Of a stretch of 64,000 nt of DNA, positions 17,599-25,515 are shown one piece after another. A model generated the notes under the pieces. It had not been told where the DNA came from. It worked only from the letters and a program-made list of their open reading frames with translations, and did not search any database. Source of the stretch: an uncultured Collinsella sp. Its GTDB lineage: Bacteria; Actinomycetota; Coriobacteriia; Coriobacteriales; Coriobacteriaceae. The translations under genes and the position numbers were made by a program. Numbering within the stretch: position 1 is the stretch's first letter; each line of letters opens with the position of its first letter. The stretch spans positions 1 through 64,000 of the forward strand of contig CAKUFD010000007.1 of NCBI GenBank assembly GCA_934647195.1. The letters are read 5' to 3'.

Positions 17599-17817
17599 CT
17601 AGAGAATGATTTCGCAGTCCGGCTCGGCGTCGGCGGTGAACTCAACCACGCGGTCGAGCACCTCATCGAACTCGGTATCCTCGGCTTCGAGCGTGAGCTT
17701 TTGCGTCATAAAGTTGACGGATACGGATTTGACGCCATCGAGCTTGGCAAGCTCGTCTTGGAGCTCGCGAGCGCAGTTGGCACAGTCGATTTCGTCAAGC
17801 TTGAAGGACTTTTTCAT
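17599..17817 (-). CDS. free-standing heavy-metal-associated (HMA) domain protein
   Basis: A 72-residue ferredoxin-like metal-binding protein. The metal site is C12-x2-C15 in IDCANCARE. Start ATG 17817 has a GAAAGGAA ribosome site. It lies between the repressor and the ATPase, and the ATPase lacks an HMA domain, so this is likely the detached metal-binding module or chaperone of the pump. The acidic C-terminus (AEPDCEI) could provide extra ligands, as in zinc-handling HMA domains. Confidence 0.88.
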   Translation of the reverse strand: MKKSFKLDEIDCANCARELQDELAKLDGVKSVSVNFMTQKLTLEAEDTEFDEVLDRVVEFTADAEPDCEIIL

Positions 17818-17880
17818 GATGGGTTCCTTTCGTGTGCTGGCGGCTTGGGCACAGGCCGCACTGTTACCGGGGTCGAATCG

Positions 17881-18246
17881 TTACTCGCAGATGTGGCTCA
17901 TGCCCTGATTGAGCATGGTGTAAACGTGATCGTCTGCGAGAGAGTAGAGGATGTTGCGACCGTCGCGGCGAAATTTAACCAGGTGAGAGCTTTTGAGCGT
18001 GCGAAGCTGATGGGAGACGGCCGATTGGGATGTTTGCGTGGCGTCGGCAATGTCTGCGACACATAGCTCGCGACCCATAAGGGCATAGAGAATCTTGATA
18101 CGCGTGGTGTCGCTAAAAACCTTGAAGAGGTCTGCAAGGTCGTAGAGCAGTTCTTCGTCGGGAAGGTCTTCGGGAGTGCAGGTTACTACGAGGGGAACAT
18201 CACGTTCGTTAGAGCTGTTTGCAGGCTCGAGGAACTGATCGTTCAT
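17881..18246 (-). CDS. ArsR/SmtB-family Zn(II)/Cd(II)-responsive repressor
   Basis: The product is 121 residues with a winged helix (TSQSAVSHQLRTLKSSHLV). The alpha-5 metal site is complete: D105, H107, H118 and E121 in the spacing D-x-H-x10-H-x2-E, as in cyanobacterial SmtB and close to staphylococcal CzrA. ELCVADIADA also carries the single Cys of the ELCV motif, but the full cysteine thiolate site is missing, so zinc sensing through alpha-5 is favoured. It is first in the operon repressor-HMA-ATPase, and operators lie immediately upstream. Confidence 0.92.
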   Translation of the reverse strand: MNDQFLEPANSSNERDVPLVVTCTPEDLPDEELLYDLADLFKVFSDTTRIKILYALMGRELCVADIADATQTSQSAVSHQLRTLKSSHLVKFRRDGRNILYSLADDHVYTMLNQGMSHICE

Positions 18247-18260
18247 TGCAACATCCTTTC

Positions 18261-18320
18261 ATATGAACATGTGCTCATATTATCTAACCTTGATTATATG
18301 AATATATGCTCATGTGTCAA
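18261..18320 (-). promoter_or_regulatory. consensus promoter with two SmtB-type operators
   Basis: On the minus strand TTGACA (18320-18315), a 16-bp spacer and TATAAT (18298-18293) form a near-ideal promoter. Dyad 18296-18315 (ATATGA...TCATG) fills the spacer, and dyad 18261-18280 (ATATGAACAT GTGCTCATAT) covers the early transcribed region. Both match the 12-2-12 operators of this repressor family. Metal-free repressor should block the promoter and Zn/Cd should release it. Confidence 0.82.
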
Positions 18321-18418
18321 TGAGATTCCGCGGAAGGTCTATTTGCTGGGGTAAAAGTGACAGCGCGAAGCAGGGTTGTCGTGGCGTTATGGCATCGAGG
18401 CTGGGGTGGGCGTCCGGG

Positions 18419-18606
18419 CATCGTGCAAAATTCAAGGTATTCAGCACATAGATTGGGATGTATGCCAAGTCGAGAAGTCCAAATAGGCAGAAAAGCGTGC
18501 AATACTCCACAGATGTTGAAATGTGATTTGGGCATGGCGCTGGATGATCCCGTCTTGAGCAAGAGAAACGCGAGTAATGACTGAATACTTTGAATTTTGC
18601 ACGATG
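18419..18606. repeat. 188-bp element bounded by 26-bp inverted repeats
   Basis: The arms 18419-18444 and 18581-18606 are reverse complements with one mismatch, separated by 136 bases. Inside, ATGCCAAGTC and GATTTGGGCAT allow a second nested pairing. It fills most of the 377-base spacer between the repressor promoter and the stop of the DUF559-type gene. No coding sequence is evident. It could be a MITE-like element or a structured RNA. Confidence 0.75.
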
Positions 18607-18623
18607 CTCGAGCGTCTACTCTG

Positions 18624-19820
18624 CTATTTCAGTTCGATACCGCTTCCGAATACCTTGCCCTCGAGTGCGGGGCCGCTCGCGCTGTCAGTTCGAGGCGTCT
18701 GACGTTCGAATGTCTGCATGTCGTCGATTTCAGGGACGGTATTGATCGACGGGTCGTCAGGGAAGCCATCGAGCAAGGCTTTTTCATACTCGATTCGGTT
18801 TCGTTCTTCTCGGTCGCGGCGGATTTTCTCCTCAAGGCGTTTCTTTTCTTCGAGATGCCTTCTGAGCACGAACTGCCTCAGCTCCTCCTGCTTAACTCTA
18901 TAATTCGCTGGGAGGCGCGAAGGGCGGACGCCCTCTTTTCGCTGAATCACTTCCATGACCCGAGCAAACGGTTCGGCATGCATAAAGGAGTGTCTGCTGA
19001 CGGTAATAATTCCATAGCCCATGGCCGCAAGCGCGTTTTTGCGCTCCTCATCGATGGCGTGATTTTCTTCCGTATCGTGGTGAAAGCCGTTGTATTCAAT
19101 GTCGATGCGGGAGCGTTTGAGATACGCGTCCATGTAGAACTTTGTTCGCCTCGTGAGGCCCTTTGCGATGCTGGAAACCTTGATTTCGTAATCGGTTTCG
19201 ATTGCCCTCATTCCTAGGCCGCCTTCGGTTTTGGGCAGCGTGAGCATCATGACAAATGCCGTTTCCATGGGCGAGCGACAGCCGTCCCGTACGCACTTGA
19301 TCGCCTTCCGCGCTGGAATGAGCCCATCGCAAGCAGAAAGCGTATTGAAGAAATGCTTGAGTCGCGCAGTTGAGGTGAGAGGTGGTCTTTCGCTGTAGGA
19401 GGTCGTTGAGCCTGTCCCCAGTGAATAGGCCCCGCACAGTTCAAAGTAGTATTCAACGAGCTCGCGAAAGGGCAGATAGGTTGCGGCTTGAAGGGCGCAC
19501 AACTCAACCCCGACTATCGAGATGTCATCGGTAAGCTTGATGAAGCGGGAGCTCGAGAATCGTTTGGTCGAAACGTGGGTCCGGCATCCCGTGAGCCTGT
19601 GCATGCCGTTGCGCTCGAAAACTATTGTTTCAATGGGGGCGTTTTCATCGACTTTCACATTGTGAGCAGCGAGCCACCTCGATGCATCGTCGACGAGAGT
19701 TCTGCTTGGGCGAGATTTGAGGATGTCGGCATCGCGGCAGGACTCGATGCCGCTGCGTGCAATCGAGTGAGCGGTCTGATGGACCGCTCTTGCTGTGGTA
19801 TGTGACAAAACGATTCCCAT
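18624..19820 (-). CDS. DUF559/AbiEi-like protein with PD-(D/E)XK-type C-terminal domain
   Basis: The product is up to 398 residues. Residues 190-280 show a Vsr/DUF559-like nuclease pattern: an SPMET Glu, then DAYLKRSRIDIEYNGFHH and a YGIITVS strand. The front half resembles the transcription-regulator-like region often fused to DUF559 in Actinobacteria. The C-terminus is a charged coiled coil. ATG 19820 has no ribosome site and sits right behind a hairpin, so an internal GTG/TTG or a leaderless start is possible. Such proteins are frequent and mostly uncharacterised; nuclease activity is not established. Confidence 0.6.
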   Translation of the reverse strand: MGIVLSHTTARAVHQTAHSIARSGIESCRDADILKSRPSRTLVDDASRWLAAHNVKVDENAPIETIVFERNGMHRLTGCRTHVSTKRFSSSRFIKLTDDISIVGVELCALQAATYLPFRELVEYYFELCGAYSLGTGSTTSYSERPPLTSTARLKHFFNTLSACDGLIPARKAIKCVRDGCRSPMETAFVMMLTLPKTEGGLGMRAIETDYEIKVSSIAKGLTRRTKFYMDAYLKRSRIDIEYNGFHHDTEENHAIDEERKNALAAMGYGIITVSRHSFMHAEPFARVMEVIQRKEGVRPSRLPANYRVKQEELRQFVLRRHLEEKKRLEEKIRRDREERNRIEYEKALLDGFPDDPSINTVPEIDDMQTFERQTPRTDSASGPALEGKVFGSGIELK

Positions 19821-19824
19821 ATAT

Positions 19825-19866
19825 CGATAATGTCATAGGCTGCGGTCCGCGCCTGTGACATTATCG
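19825..19866. repeat. 16-bp hairpin just upstream of the DUF559-type gene
   Basis: CGATAATGTCATAGGC (19825-19840) pairs with GCCTGTGACATTATCG (19851-19866) with a single G-T pair and a 10-base loop. It ends five bases before the ATG of the minus-strand gene. Confidence 0.75.
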
Positions 19867-19972
19867 GTATTCGGGAGGCGGTTTGTTGATGGCCTCTTTG
19901 GTTGCGCGGGCTTGGCCGCTGGGGGTCGCTCGGCGCAGATTGGCGCTGGCCGAGCTTTATGGGGCCGCGGAG

Positions 19973-20010
19973 TCGGACGCGATAGCGGTATGGTAACTCA
20001 TCGCGTCCGA
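19973..20010. repeat. 11-bp inverted repeat downstream of the exonuclease gene
   Basis: TCGGACGCGAT and ATCGCGTCCGA pair across about 16 bases, with a further partial copy (ATCGCGTCCGG) close by before the exonuclease stop codon. It may act as a terminator, but no T-run follows. Confidence 0.6.
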
Positions 20011-20037
20011 TTGGCTAAATCGCGTCCGGCAATTGAA

Positions 20038-21006
20038 CTATTTGGCGAAGAGGCTCTTCTCGTTGAACTCTGCTTGCACGGTGCGAAGCATGAGGTCGGT
20101 GTCGTCGAGGCCCAGGTGCTGCTCGGCTTCACTGGCACCAAGCGTGCCGCGGCGGCGCGCCCAGTTCTCAAGCGCGGCGGGGGAGCTTTCACGCGGGAGC
20201 GTCTTCACCTCGCCGTCGAGCCTACGGCAGATTTCGCGCGAATCGATCACGATGATTTTGCCCTCGCGGCGTGCCTCGGCATATCCCTCGAGGTGCAGCT
20301 TGAACCAGGAGTCCTCGAAGGCGGCATTGTGCGCCATATAGGGGTACGTTTTCATGAGCTTGAGAATCTGCTTTTGCAGCTTCTTGTTTTCGCGGAAGGG
20401 CGTTTTGCCGTCAATATCATCCCAGGTGATGTGATGGATTTCGGTGAGCGGGACACCAGTCTCGCGGTACATCTCGGGCAGGCCGCAATAGTGAGCCTCG
20501 GCATCATGCGGGACCGCGTCGCTTGTGAGCTCCATGATCTCCCAGCCCACGTTGATGATGTATCCGCGCTCGGGCGCACGTCCGGTCGTCTCGATGTCGA
20601 TGCCGAGTACCGTGCCCTGGATGGGCTTGCGTGTGAAAGCGACGCCGAGCGCCTCGCGGTCGCCGCGGATCTCGCGCATGACGGCGGACGCGCTACGACG
20701 CTGCATCTTGCCGATGGCGGCGCAGGTATCTGCGTCGGACAGGCTACGGGCGAGCATGGAGGTGGGCTTGTTGCGCAGGCGCGTCTCGCCCACGTGGTCG
20801 CACAGCTCGCGGTTGCGATCGGCGAGGTCCATGATCACGTCGTAGCCAAAGGACGGCTCGGGATTTGCATTCCATTCGTCAACAAGGGCTTTGAGCGCCT
20901 CTTCGCTGCGCAGCCGCTCGGATTCGACCATTTCGTAGCCGCCCCCAAAGATGAACATGGGGATAAACGGTTGCATGGAGTATTCAAGTGCCTGTTGGGT
21001 ATTCAT
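20038..21006 (-). CDS. DnaQ-like (DEDD) 3'-5' exonuclease family protein
   Basis: The product is 322 residues; the nuclease domain is at about 130-310. Exo I is GIDIETTG with Asp and Glu, Exo II is MAHNAAFED, and Exo III is HLGLDDTD. These fit an RNase T/DnaQ-fold DEDDh exonuclease. The N-terminal 130 residues are charged and unassigned. ATG 21006 follows AAAGGTACG. It is divergent from the metal-exporter gene. Its substrate (DNA or RNA) cannot be told from sequence. Confidence 0.8.
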   Translation of the reverse strand: MNTQQALEYSMQPFIPMFIFGGGYEMVESERLRSEEALKALVDEWNANPEPSFGYDVIMDLADRNRELCDHVGETRLRNKPTSMLARSLSDADTCAAIGKMQRRSASAVMREIRGDREALGVAFTRKPIQGTVLGIDIETTGRAPERGYIINVGWEIMELTSDAVPHDAEAHYCGLPEMYRETGVPLTEIHHITWDDIDGKTPFRENKKLQKQILKLMKTYPYMAHNAAFEDSWFKLHLEGYAEARREGKIIVIDSREICRRLDGEVKTLPRESSPAALENWARRRGTLGASEAEQHLGLDDTDLMLRTVQAEFNEKSLFAK

Positions 21007-21077
21007 GATCGTACCTTTCGCTGTGAGGAAATAAAGGTTTGCTGCTTGTAGTAGTTTACCAACGGAAACTTTTATGT

Positions 21078-21106
21078 TGAACTATCATCTTCAGTACAAT
21101 AGTTCA
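21078..21106. promoter_or_regulatory. candidate operator upstream of the His-rich exporter gene
   Basis: TGAACTAT and ATAGTTCA form a perfect 8-bp dyad with a 13-base spacer. A TACAAT sequence (21094-21099) that could be a -10 element overlaps the right half. It lies 57 bases before ATG 21163 and 72 bases before the divergent exonuclease gene. Confidence 0.5.
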
Positions 21107-21162
21107 GTTCAAGCCCTGGAGACCAAAATCTCGGTAAAGCCATCGATGGGAGAACGCACTGC

Positions 21163-22311
21163 ATGGATTTGATTGCGGATATCGTATTGGATGCCGGCAA
21201 GGATACGCTGGCGCTGGTGCCGTTTTTGTTTGTGACCTATCTGGCGCTTGAGGTGCTGGAACATGTGGCGGGGGGTCGTGTTAATAACACGATTCGTCGC
21301 GCAGGAACAGCTGGTCCCGCTGTGGGTGCTCTGTTGGGAATCTTTCCGCAATGTGGCTTTTCCGCCATGGCGGCGACGCTCTACGCCGGGCGCATTGTGA
21401 CATTGGGAACGCTGGCGGCGGTGTTCCTTTCGACGTCCGACGAGATGCTGCCCATGCTCATGGCCGAGCATATGCCCCTTAAAAGCATGGCAACCATTCT
21501 CGTTATCAAAATGCTCGTAGCACTCATCACGGGTTTTTTGATTGACATGGCCGTGCGCGCTTTGCGCAAAAATGCGCGCGTCCATGCGGCGCTGCGTCAG
21601 ACCGTGCTTGGAGCCGCTGCGAATCCAAGTCGTGTGAACTGCGGCCATGGAGACCACAGCGAAGGCGACATTGTCGACGAAATCTCCGAGGCGGGTGTGA
21701 GCGCCGATCATATTCATGAGCTGTGTGAGCGCGATCATTGCGGCTGTGATGAGGATGCGGAGCGTCATCATCGTCATGGCTGCGAGCACGGGGGAGCCCA
21801 TGGTTGCGAGGGTTTTCGCGAAGCCGTCCACGCCTGTGAGGCAGACCACGCCCGTGCCCACGAGCACACCCACGTTCATGACCATGATCACGGACACACC
21901 CATGATGACGAGCACATGCTGCTTTCAATCGTGCGAAGCGCGCTGTCCCACACCGTGCAGGTGAGCGTTTTCATTTTCTTGGTCACGCTCGTGCTGGTGG
22001 GCATTTTGGATACCGTGGGCGAGCCGGTGCTCGAGCAGGCGCTGCGCGGTAACGAGACGCTTGCCGTTTTTGCATCCGCTCTGGTGGGCCTCATTCCCAA
22101 CTGTTCGGCAAGCGTGGTAATCACGCAACTCTATCTCGAGGGCGTGCTGACGCTTGCTCCCATGCTCGCGGGCACGCTCATCTCCGCCGGTGTGGGTTAC
22201 CTGGTGCTGTTCCGCACCAATCGCTCGGTGCGCGAGAACCTGGTCATCATCGTCATGCTTTATGTCATCGGTGTCGTGTGGGGCCTGTTCTTTACGGCGC
22301 TGGGACTCTAG
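21163..22311 (+). CDS. putative 10-TM heavy-metal exporter (ArsP_2-like) with His-rich loop
   Basis: The product is 382 residues with two hydrophobic halves, each carrying a PxCxxS/A-type motif: FPQCGFSAMAATLY in the first and IPNCSASVVITQLY in the second. That internal duplication is typical of the putative heavy-metal exporter permease family. The halves are joined by about 130 residues rich in His, Asp, Glu and Cys (runs such as HVHDHDHGHTHDDEH), a probable metal-binding cytoplasmic loop. Which metal is moved is unknown. The stop overlaps the stop of the converging YaiI-like gene by two to four bases. Confidence 0.8.
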   Translation: MDLIADIVLDAGKDTLALVPFLFVTYLALEVLEHVAGGRVNNTIRRAGTAGPAVGALLGIFPQCGFSAMAATLYAGRIVTLGTLAAVFLSTSDEMLPMLMAEHMPLKSMATILVIKMLVALITGFLIDMAVRALRKNARVHAALRQTVLGAAANPSRVNCGHGDHSEGDIVDEISEAGVSADHIHELCERDHCGCDEDAERHHRHGCEHGGAHGCEGFREAVHACEADHARAHEHTHVHDHDHGHTHDDEHMLLSIVRSALSHTVQVSVFIFLVTLVLVGILDTVGEPVLEQALRGNETLAVFASALVGLIPNCSASVVITQLYLEGVLTLAPMLAGTLISAGVGYLVLFRTNRSVRENLVIIVMLYVIGVVWGLFFTALGL

Positions 22312-23006
22312 AGCGGGGGCTGCGGCGGCTGCTCTCGCGGCGGCTGCTCGCGTAGCAGTTCGATGAGGTTGCGGCGAAAGCGCGTCCGGTCTGAGCCTTT
22401 GAACGGCTCCGGTCCGCGTGTGCGCCCTCCGGCGCGTCTCACCTTCTTCTCCTCATGGCGAATAAAGAGCTGCATATCGATAGTCGCTTTGTCGTATACG
22501 CGACCTCGAACGCCGATGGCGGCCGCTCCGCGGCCCAGAACCATGCTCGCAAGACCGATATCTTGGGTCACGACGATGTCGTTTGGCTGAAGACATTCGA
22601 TGATGGCGAAGTCGGCACTGTCTGCCCCAATCGAAACATCGAGTACATCGACCCAAAATCCGTCATGATCGGCGTCACGTCCCTGCGCCTTTTCCGGTTC
22701 GCGCGGGTCGTTGTGGCGGATGTGGCGTGCGAGGTTCTGCGTCGTGTTGCCCACGATGACGACAGGCGTGCGCGCGTCGCGGGCGCAGGCGAGTGCCTCT
22801 CGCGTGACGGGGCAGGCGTCGGCGTCGATAAAGAGGACGCGCCCGCGCGGGGGAGCTGCATTCTCCTCTTCATCCCACACGCCATATTCCTCGTCTGGCT
22901 CAGAATCCTTCGGAAGGTCCTCGTCGGGGTCAATCGGTGCCTTTTCATCGGTATGGGCCAGGGGGCTATCAAAAGAGGGCGTCTGGGGCATGTTCTCTTT
23001 GTTCAT
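22308..23006 (-). CDS. YaiI/YqxD family protein (DUF188, PIN-like)
   Basis: The product is 232 residues. The conserved core is FIDADACPV with paired Asp, then NTTQNLARH, FAIIECLQPNDIVVTQDIGLAS and ATIDMQLFIR, as in the YaiI/DUF188 PIN-like family. An acidic N-terminal extension (about 55 residues) and a Pro/Glu/Gln tail flank it. ATG 23006 with GGAGAGAAC upstream is preferred; a longer open frame upstream is spurious. The function of the family is unproven. Confidence 0.85.
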   Translation of the reverse strand: MNKENMPQTPSFDSPLAHTDEKAPIDPDEDLPKDSEPDEEYGVWDEEENAAPPRGRVLFIDADACPVTREALACARDARTPVVIVGNTTQNLARHIRHNDPREPEKAQGRDADHDGFWVDVLDVSIGADSADFAIIECLQPNDIVVTQDIGLASMVLGRGAAAIGVRGRVYDKATIDMQLFIRHEEKKVRRAGGRTRGPEPFKGSDRTRFRRNLIELLREQPPREQPPQPPL

Positions 23007-23105
23007 GTTCTCTCCGTTCGTATCATGCACTCTCATTGTACGCTGTCGCGAAGACATGCTCGCGGCGGTACAATGGCGCGAAGCTGCAACCGAGAGGGGA
23101 CTCCC

Positions 23106-23762
23106 ATGACAGAGCGAGAGAACATTTCCGCGCAGGCTGCATCCGCGCGCAACGAATACGGTCTTGTCCAGATGAGCGACCTTGTTGCCTCGTGCCGGAG
23201 CTTCCGCCGCTTTGACGAGGGACAACGTGTGCCGGAGGGGTTCTTGCTCGAGCTGGTCAACATGGCCCGCTTGTGCGCCAACGGTGCCAATCGTCAACTG
23301 CTGCGCTTTCGCGTTGTGAGCGATCCTGCGGCTTGTGATGCGGTATTTGCCGAGCTTGCTTGGGCGGGCTACTTCAAGGATTGGGCCGGTCCCGTGGCGG
23401 GGGAGTGCCCTACTGGCTATGTGATTATCGCCGCCGAGCGCGGTGCGGCAGGAAAGCCCGCCGCGCCCATCGCTGAGGTCGACTGTGGCATTGCAGCGCA
23501 GACTATGATGCTTGCCGCCCGATCCGCCACGCCTTCTTATGCTGGTTGCATGCTCAAGGCATTCACGCCGCGCCTGATCGACGCGCTTGGCATCGATAGC
23601 GAGCGATACGAGCTCAAACTTGTCTGCGCTTTTGGCATGCCTGCCGAGGAGGTGCGCCTGGAGCCGCTCTCCGCCTCCCCGGATGGTTCCATCAAATACT
23701 GGCGCGACGATGCCGGAGTGCACCACGTGCCCAAGCGCTCGCTCGAGGATGTTTTGATTTAG
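23106..23762 (+). CDS. nitroreductase-family protein
   Basis: The product is 218 residues from ATG 23106, behind GAGAGGGGA. SCRSFRRFDE near the N-terminus is the FMN-binding nitroreductase signature, and RLCANGANRQLLRF and DCGIAAQTMMLAA follow the family order. These enzymes use FMN and NAD(P)H to reduce nitro or quinone compounds. It is divergent from the YaiI-like gene and 42 bases before the histidine phosphatase gene, so the two may be co-transcribed. Confidence 0.85.
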   Translation: MTERENISAQAASARNEYGLVQMSDLVASCRSFRRFDEGQRVPEGFLLELVNMARLCANGANRQLLRFRVVSDPAACDAVFAELAWAGYFKDWAGPVAGECPTGYVIIAAERGAAGKPAAPIAEVDCGIAAQTMMLAARSATPSYAGCMLKAFTPRLIDALGIDSERYELKLVCAFGMPAEEVRLEPLSASPDGSIKYWRDDAGVHHVPKRSLEDVLI

Positions 23763-23804
23763 TGCGATTGTCGCCTTTTGCCCCTGTTACCCTCCGGAGG
23801 ACCC

Positions 23805-24407
23805 ATGACCAACGACCTGTATCTTGTTCGCCACGGCCAGACCCTGTTCAATCGTAAGAAGATGATTTCGGGCTGGACTGACTCTCCGCTTACCGAACTG
23901 GGTCTCGAGCAGGCACGCCGCGCTGGCGCATTCCTGCGTCACCGAGGCCTCGTTTTCGATCATGCCTACACTTCAACGCTCACGCGCACGCATGTGACCA
24001 TTCAAACCATCATGCCCGGTATTGAGTTTGAGCAGCGCGGAGGCATTCGCGAGTGGTTCTTTGGCGAGTATGAAGCCGAGCGAATCTCGTTAATGCCGCA
24101 GCGCCCCTGGGGCGATTACTTTGCGCACTTTGGCGGTGAGTCGCAGCAGGAAGTTCGCAATCGCATGATGGCAACGCTGCGCGACGTGATGGAAGTTCCG
24201 GGCAGCAAATGCGTGCTCGCCGTTTCGCATGGGTCGGCAATCAAAGAGTTCCACGATACGGTGTTGGGCAATGCTGCCGATCTGCTCAAGCCGGTGCCCG
24301 GCAATGCCTCTACCATGCATTTCGCCTATGAGGATGGCGTCTTCGAGCTGCAAGAGATCTTCACTCAGGAAGATTATGCACGCGAGTTGGGCATCGAGCC
24401 GCTCTAG
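23805..24407 (+). CDS. histidine phosphatase (phosphoglycerate mutase-like) family protein
   Basis: The product is 200 residues from ATG 23805, with a CCGGAGG ribosome site. The catalytic RHG motif is in LYLVRHGQTLFNRKK, and the second catalytic His is in VLAVSHGSAIKEF. Its length and lack of conserved mutase residues suggest a phosphatase rather than glycolytic Gpm. The substrate is unknown. Confidence 0.85.
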   Translation: MTNDLYLVRHGQTLFNRKKMISGWTDSPLTELGLEQARRAGAFLRHRGLVFDHAYTSTLTRTHVTIQTIMPGIEFEQRGGIREWFFGEYEAERISLMPQRPWGDYFAHFGGESQQEVRNRMMATLRDVMEVPGSKCVLAVSHGSAIKEFHDTVLGNAADLLKPVPGNASTMHFAYEDGVFELQEIFTQEDYARELGIEPL

Positions 24408-24512
24408 CTTGCGTTTCGCGGTACCTGAGGGCTGGAAGCGGCGGGGAGCATACTGTGCCTGGCGCACGAGATGTCTTCGCCGCCGTTGATTCGTTGAGCT
24501 CGATGCCGCTAT

Positions 24513-24690
24513 GAAATGCTACTGCAACAAAACAATTCGAAGTGCGTATCCTAATTCATTTTTCTGAAGTAGAAGGCTGTTTTGGGCGATAAAACCCCAG
24601 GATTCAGGGGCGTCAAAATCGCCCCTACTTGGCAAAATCGAAATAGGGTACGCACTTCGAGGAGTTTTGAAAAACAACCCCCTTTTACAC
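24513..24690. repeat. dispersed palindromic repeat, family A, copy 1
   Basis: The outer arms 24528-24553 and 24644-24669 are reverse complements with four mismatches, and an inner GGGCGAT/ATCGCCC stem lies between. A second copy is at 56127-56303 with the same arm-to-arm length of 142 bases but a different core. Flanks shared by both copies include GAAATGCTACT on the left and AACCCCCT on the right. It lies between convergent genes. The rest of the 24408-24835 spacer holds an imperfect GC hairpin (about 24762-24803) that may terminate the flanking genes. Confidence 0.85.
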
Positions 24691-24835
24691 CCCGGAAAAC
24701 ACGCCGCAGCCGAGGATATCGCTCCTGTTTGGGGGCTCTTAGGCTGGAAGAATCAAAGAGAACCCCGTGTCGCGCGGTTAGATGCGCGTCGCGGGGTGTT
24801 CCTTTTCAAGATGCAATAGACGACGGGGCGAATCC

Positions 24836-25510
24836 CTAAAGTTTGGCAACCTGGTGAGCAAGGAATCCAAAGGGCATGACAGCCGGGGCAACCTTGCCGC
24901 CATCTGTGGGGTAGAGCGCGAGCAGAGCATAGTTAAAGGGCTCGCGTCCCGTAAAAGTGCCTGTCGCTTGCGCCTCGGCGCGTGCGGCCTTGGCGTAGGT
25001 AACCATCGAAGCCAGGATGCCGGAGGAAACGTCGTTCACGGAGGGGATCTGCTGCAGCATGGTACGCACTGCCTCGACTGCCTCGGTACGGCCGATATGC
25101 CAGATACGATGGCGAACCCCCGTGGGATCGTAAAGATCATATAGAGGGGCACCTTGCTGCGCGGCAGCGAGAATTACATCCAAAACCGGCTGACGATCAT
25201 AGACAACGGGTGCGGGCACGCACTGAAGGGCCTCGCAGGGCACCGTGGCAACAGGACCATCGTCCTGAGCGGCAACATCGCAGGCAAGTGCCTCTGTAGC
25301 ACAGATGCCGACGAGCGCCGTCTGGCGAGTGCCATCTGCCGCCGTGTTTTCATACAGGTAATACGCCGGATGCAGGTCTTTTAGCAAAATCCCTGCCTCG
25401 CGCGCTTGCGTGATGGCATCGGCCGTGGCCAATACACCAAACGGTTGGGAGAGAACTTCGATAACGTGGTTCTCGGCAGGGCGAAGGCAGGGAAATGGCA
25501 AGATGTTCAT
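24836..25510 (-). CDS. short DUF1015-like protein
   Basis: The product is 224 residues from ATG 25510. Patterns such as ILPFPCLRP at the start, DLHPAYYLYE, ALVGI and PLYDLYDPTGVRHRIWHI match DUF1015 proteins, which are normally about 400 residues. The C-terminal half of the family is missing, with no frameshift remnants beyond the stop, so it looks like a compact version. It starts five bases after the stop of the preceding minus-strand gene and lacks its own strong ribosome site, so translational coupling is likely. Confidence 0.65.
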   Translation of the reverse strand: MNILPFPCLRPAENHVIEVLSQPFGVLATADAITQAREAGILLKDLHPAYYLYENTAADGTRQTALVGICATEALACDVAAQDDGPVATVPCEALQCVPAPVVYDRQPVLDVILAAAQQGAPLYDLYDPTGVRHRIWHIGRTEAVEAVRTMLQQIPSVNDVSSGILASMVTYAKAARAEAQATGTFTGREPFNYALLALYPTDGGKVAPAVMPFGFLAHQVAKL

Positions 25511-25515
25511 GGTGG

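Noticed and set aside
18624..19820. Restriction or Abi phage-defence system
   Set aside because: Only a lone DUF559-type protein is present; no partner methylase, toxin or helicase lies beside it.
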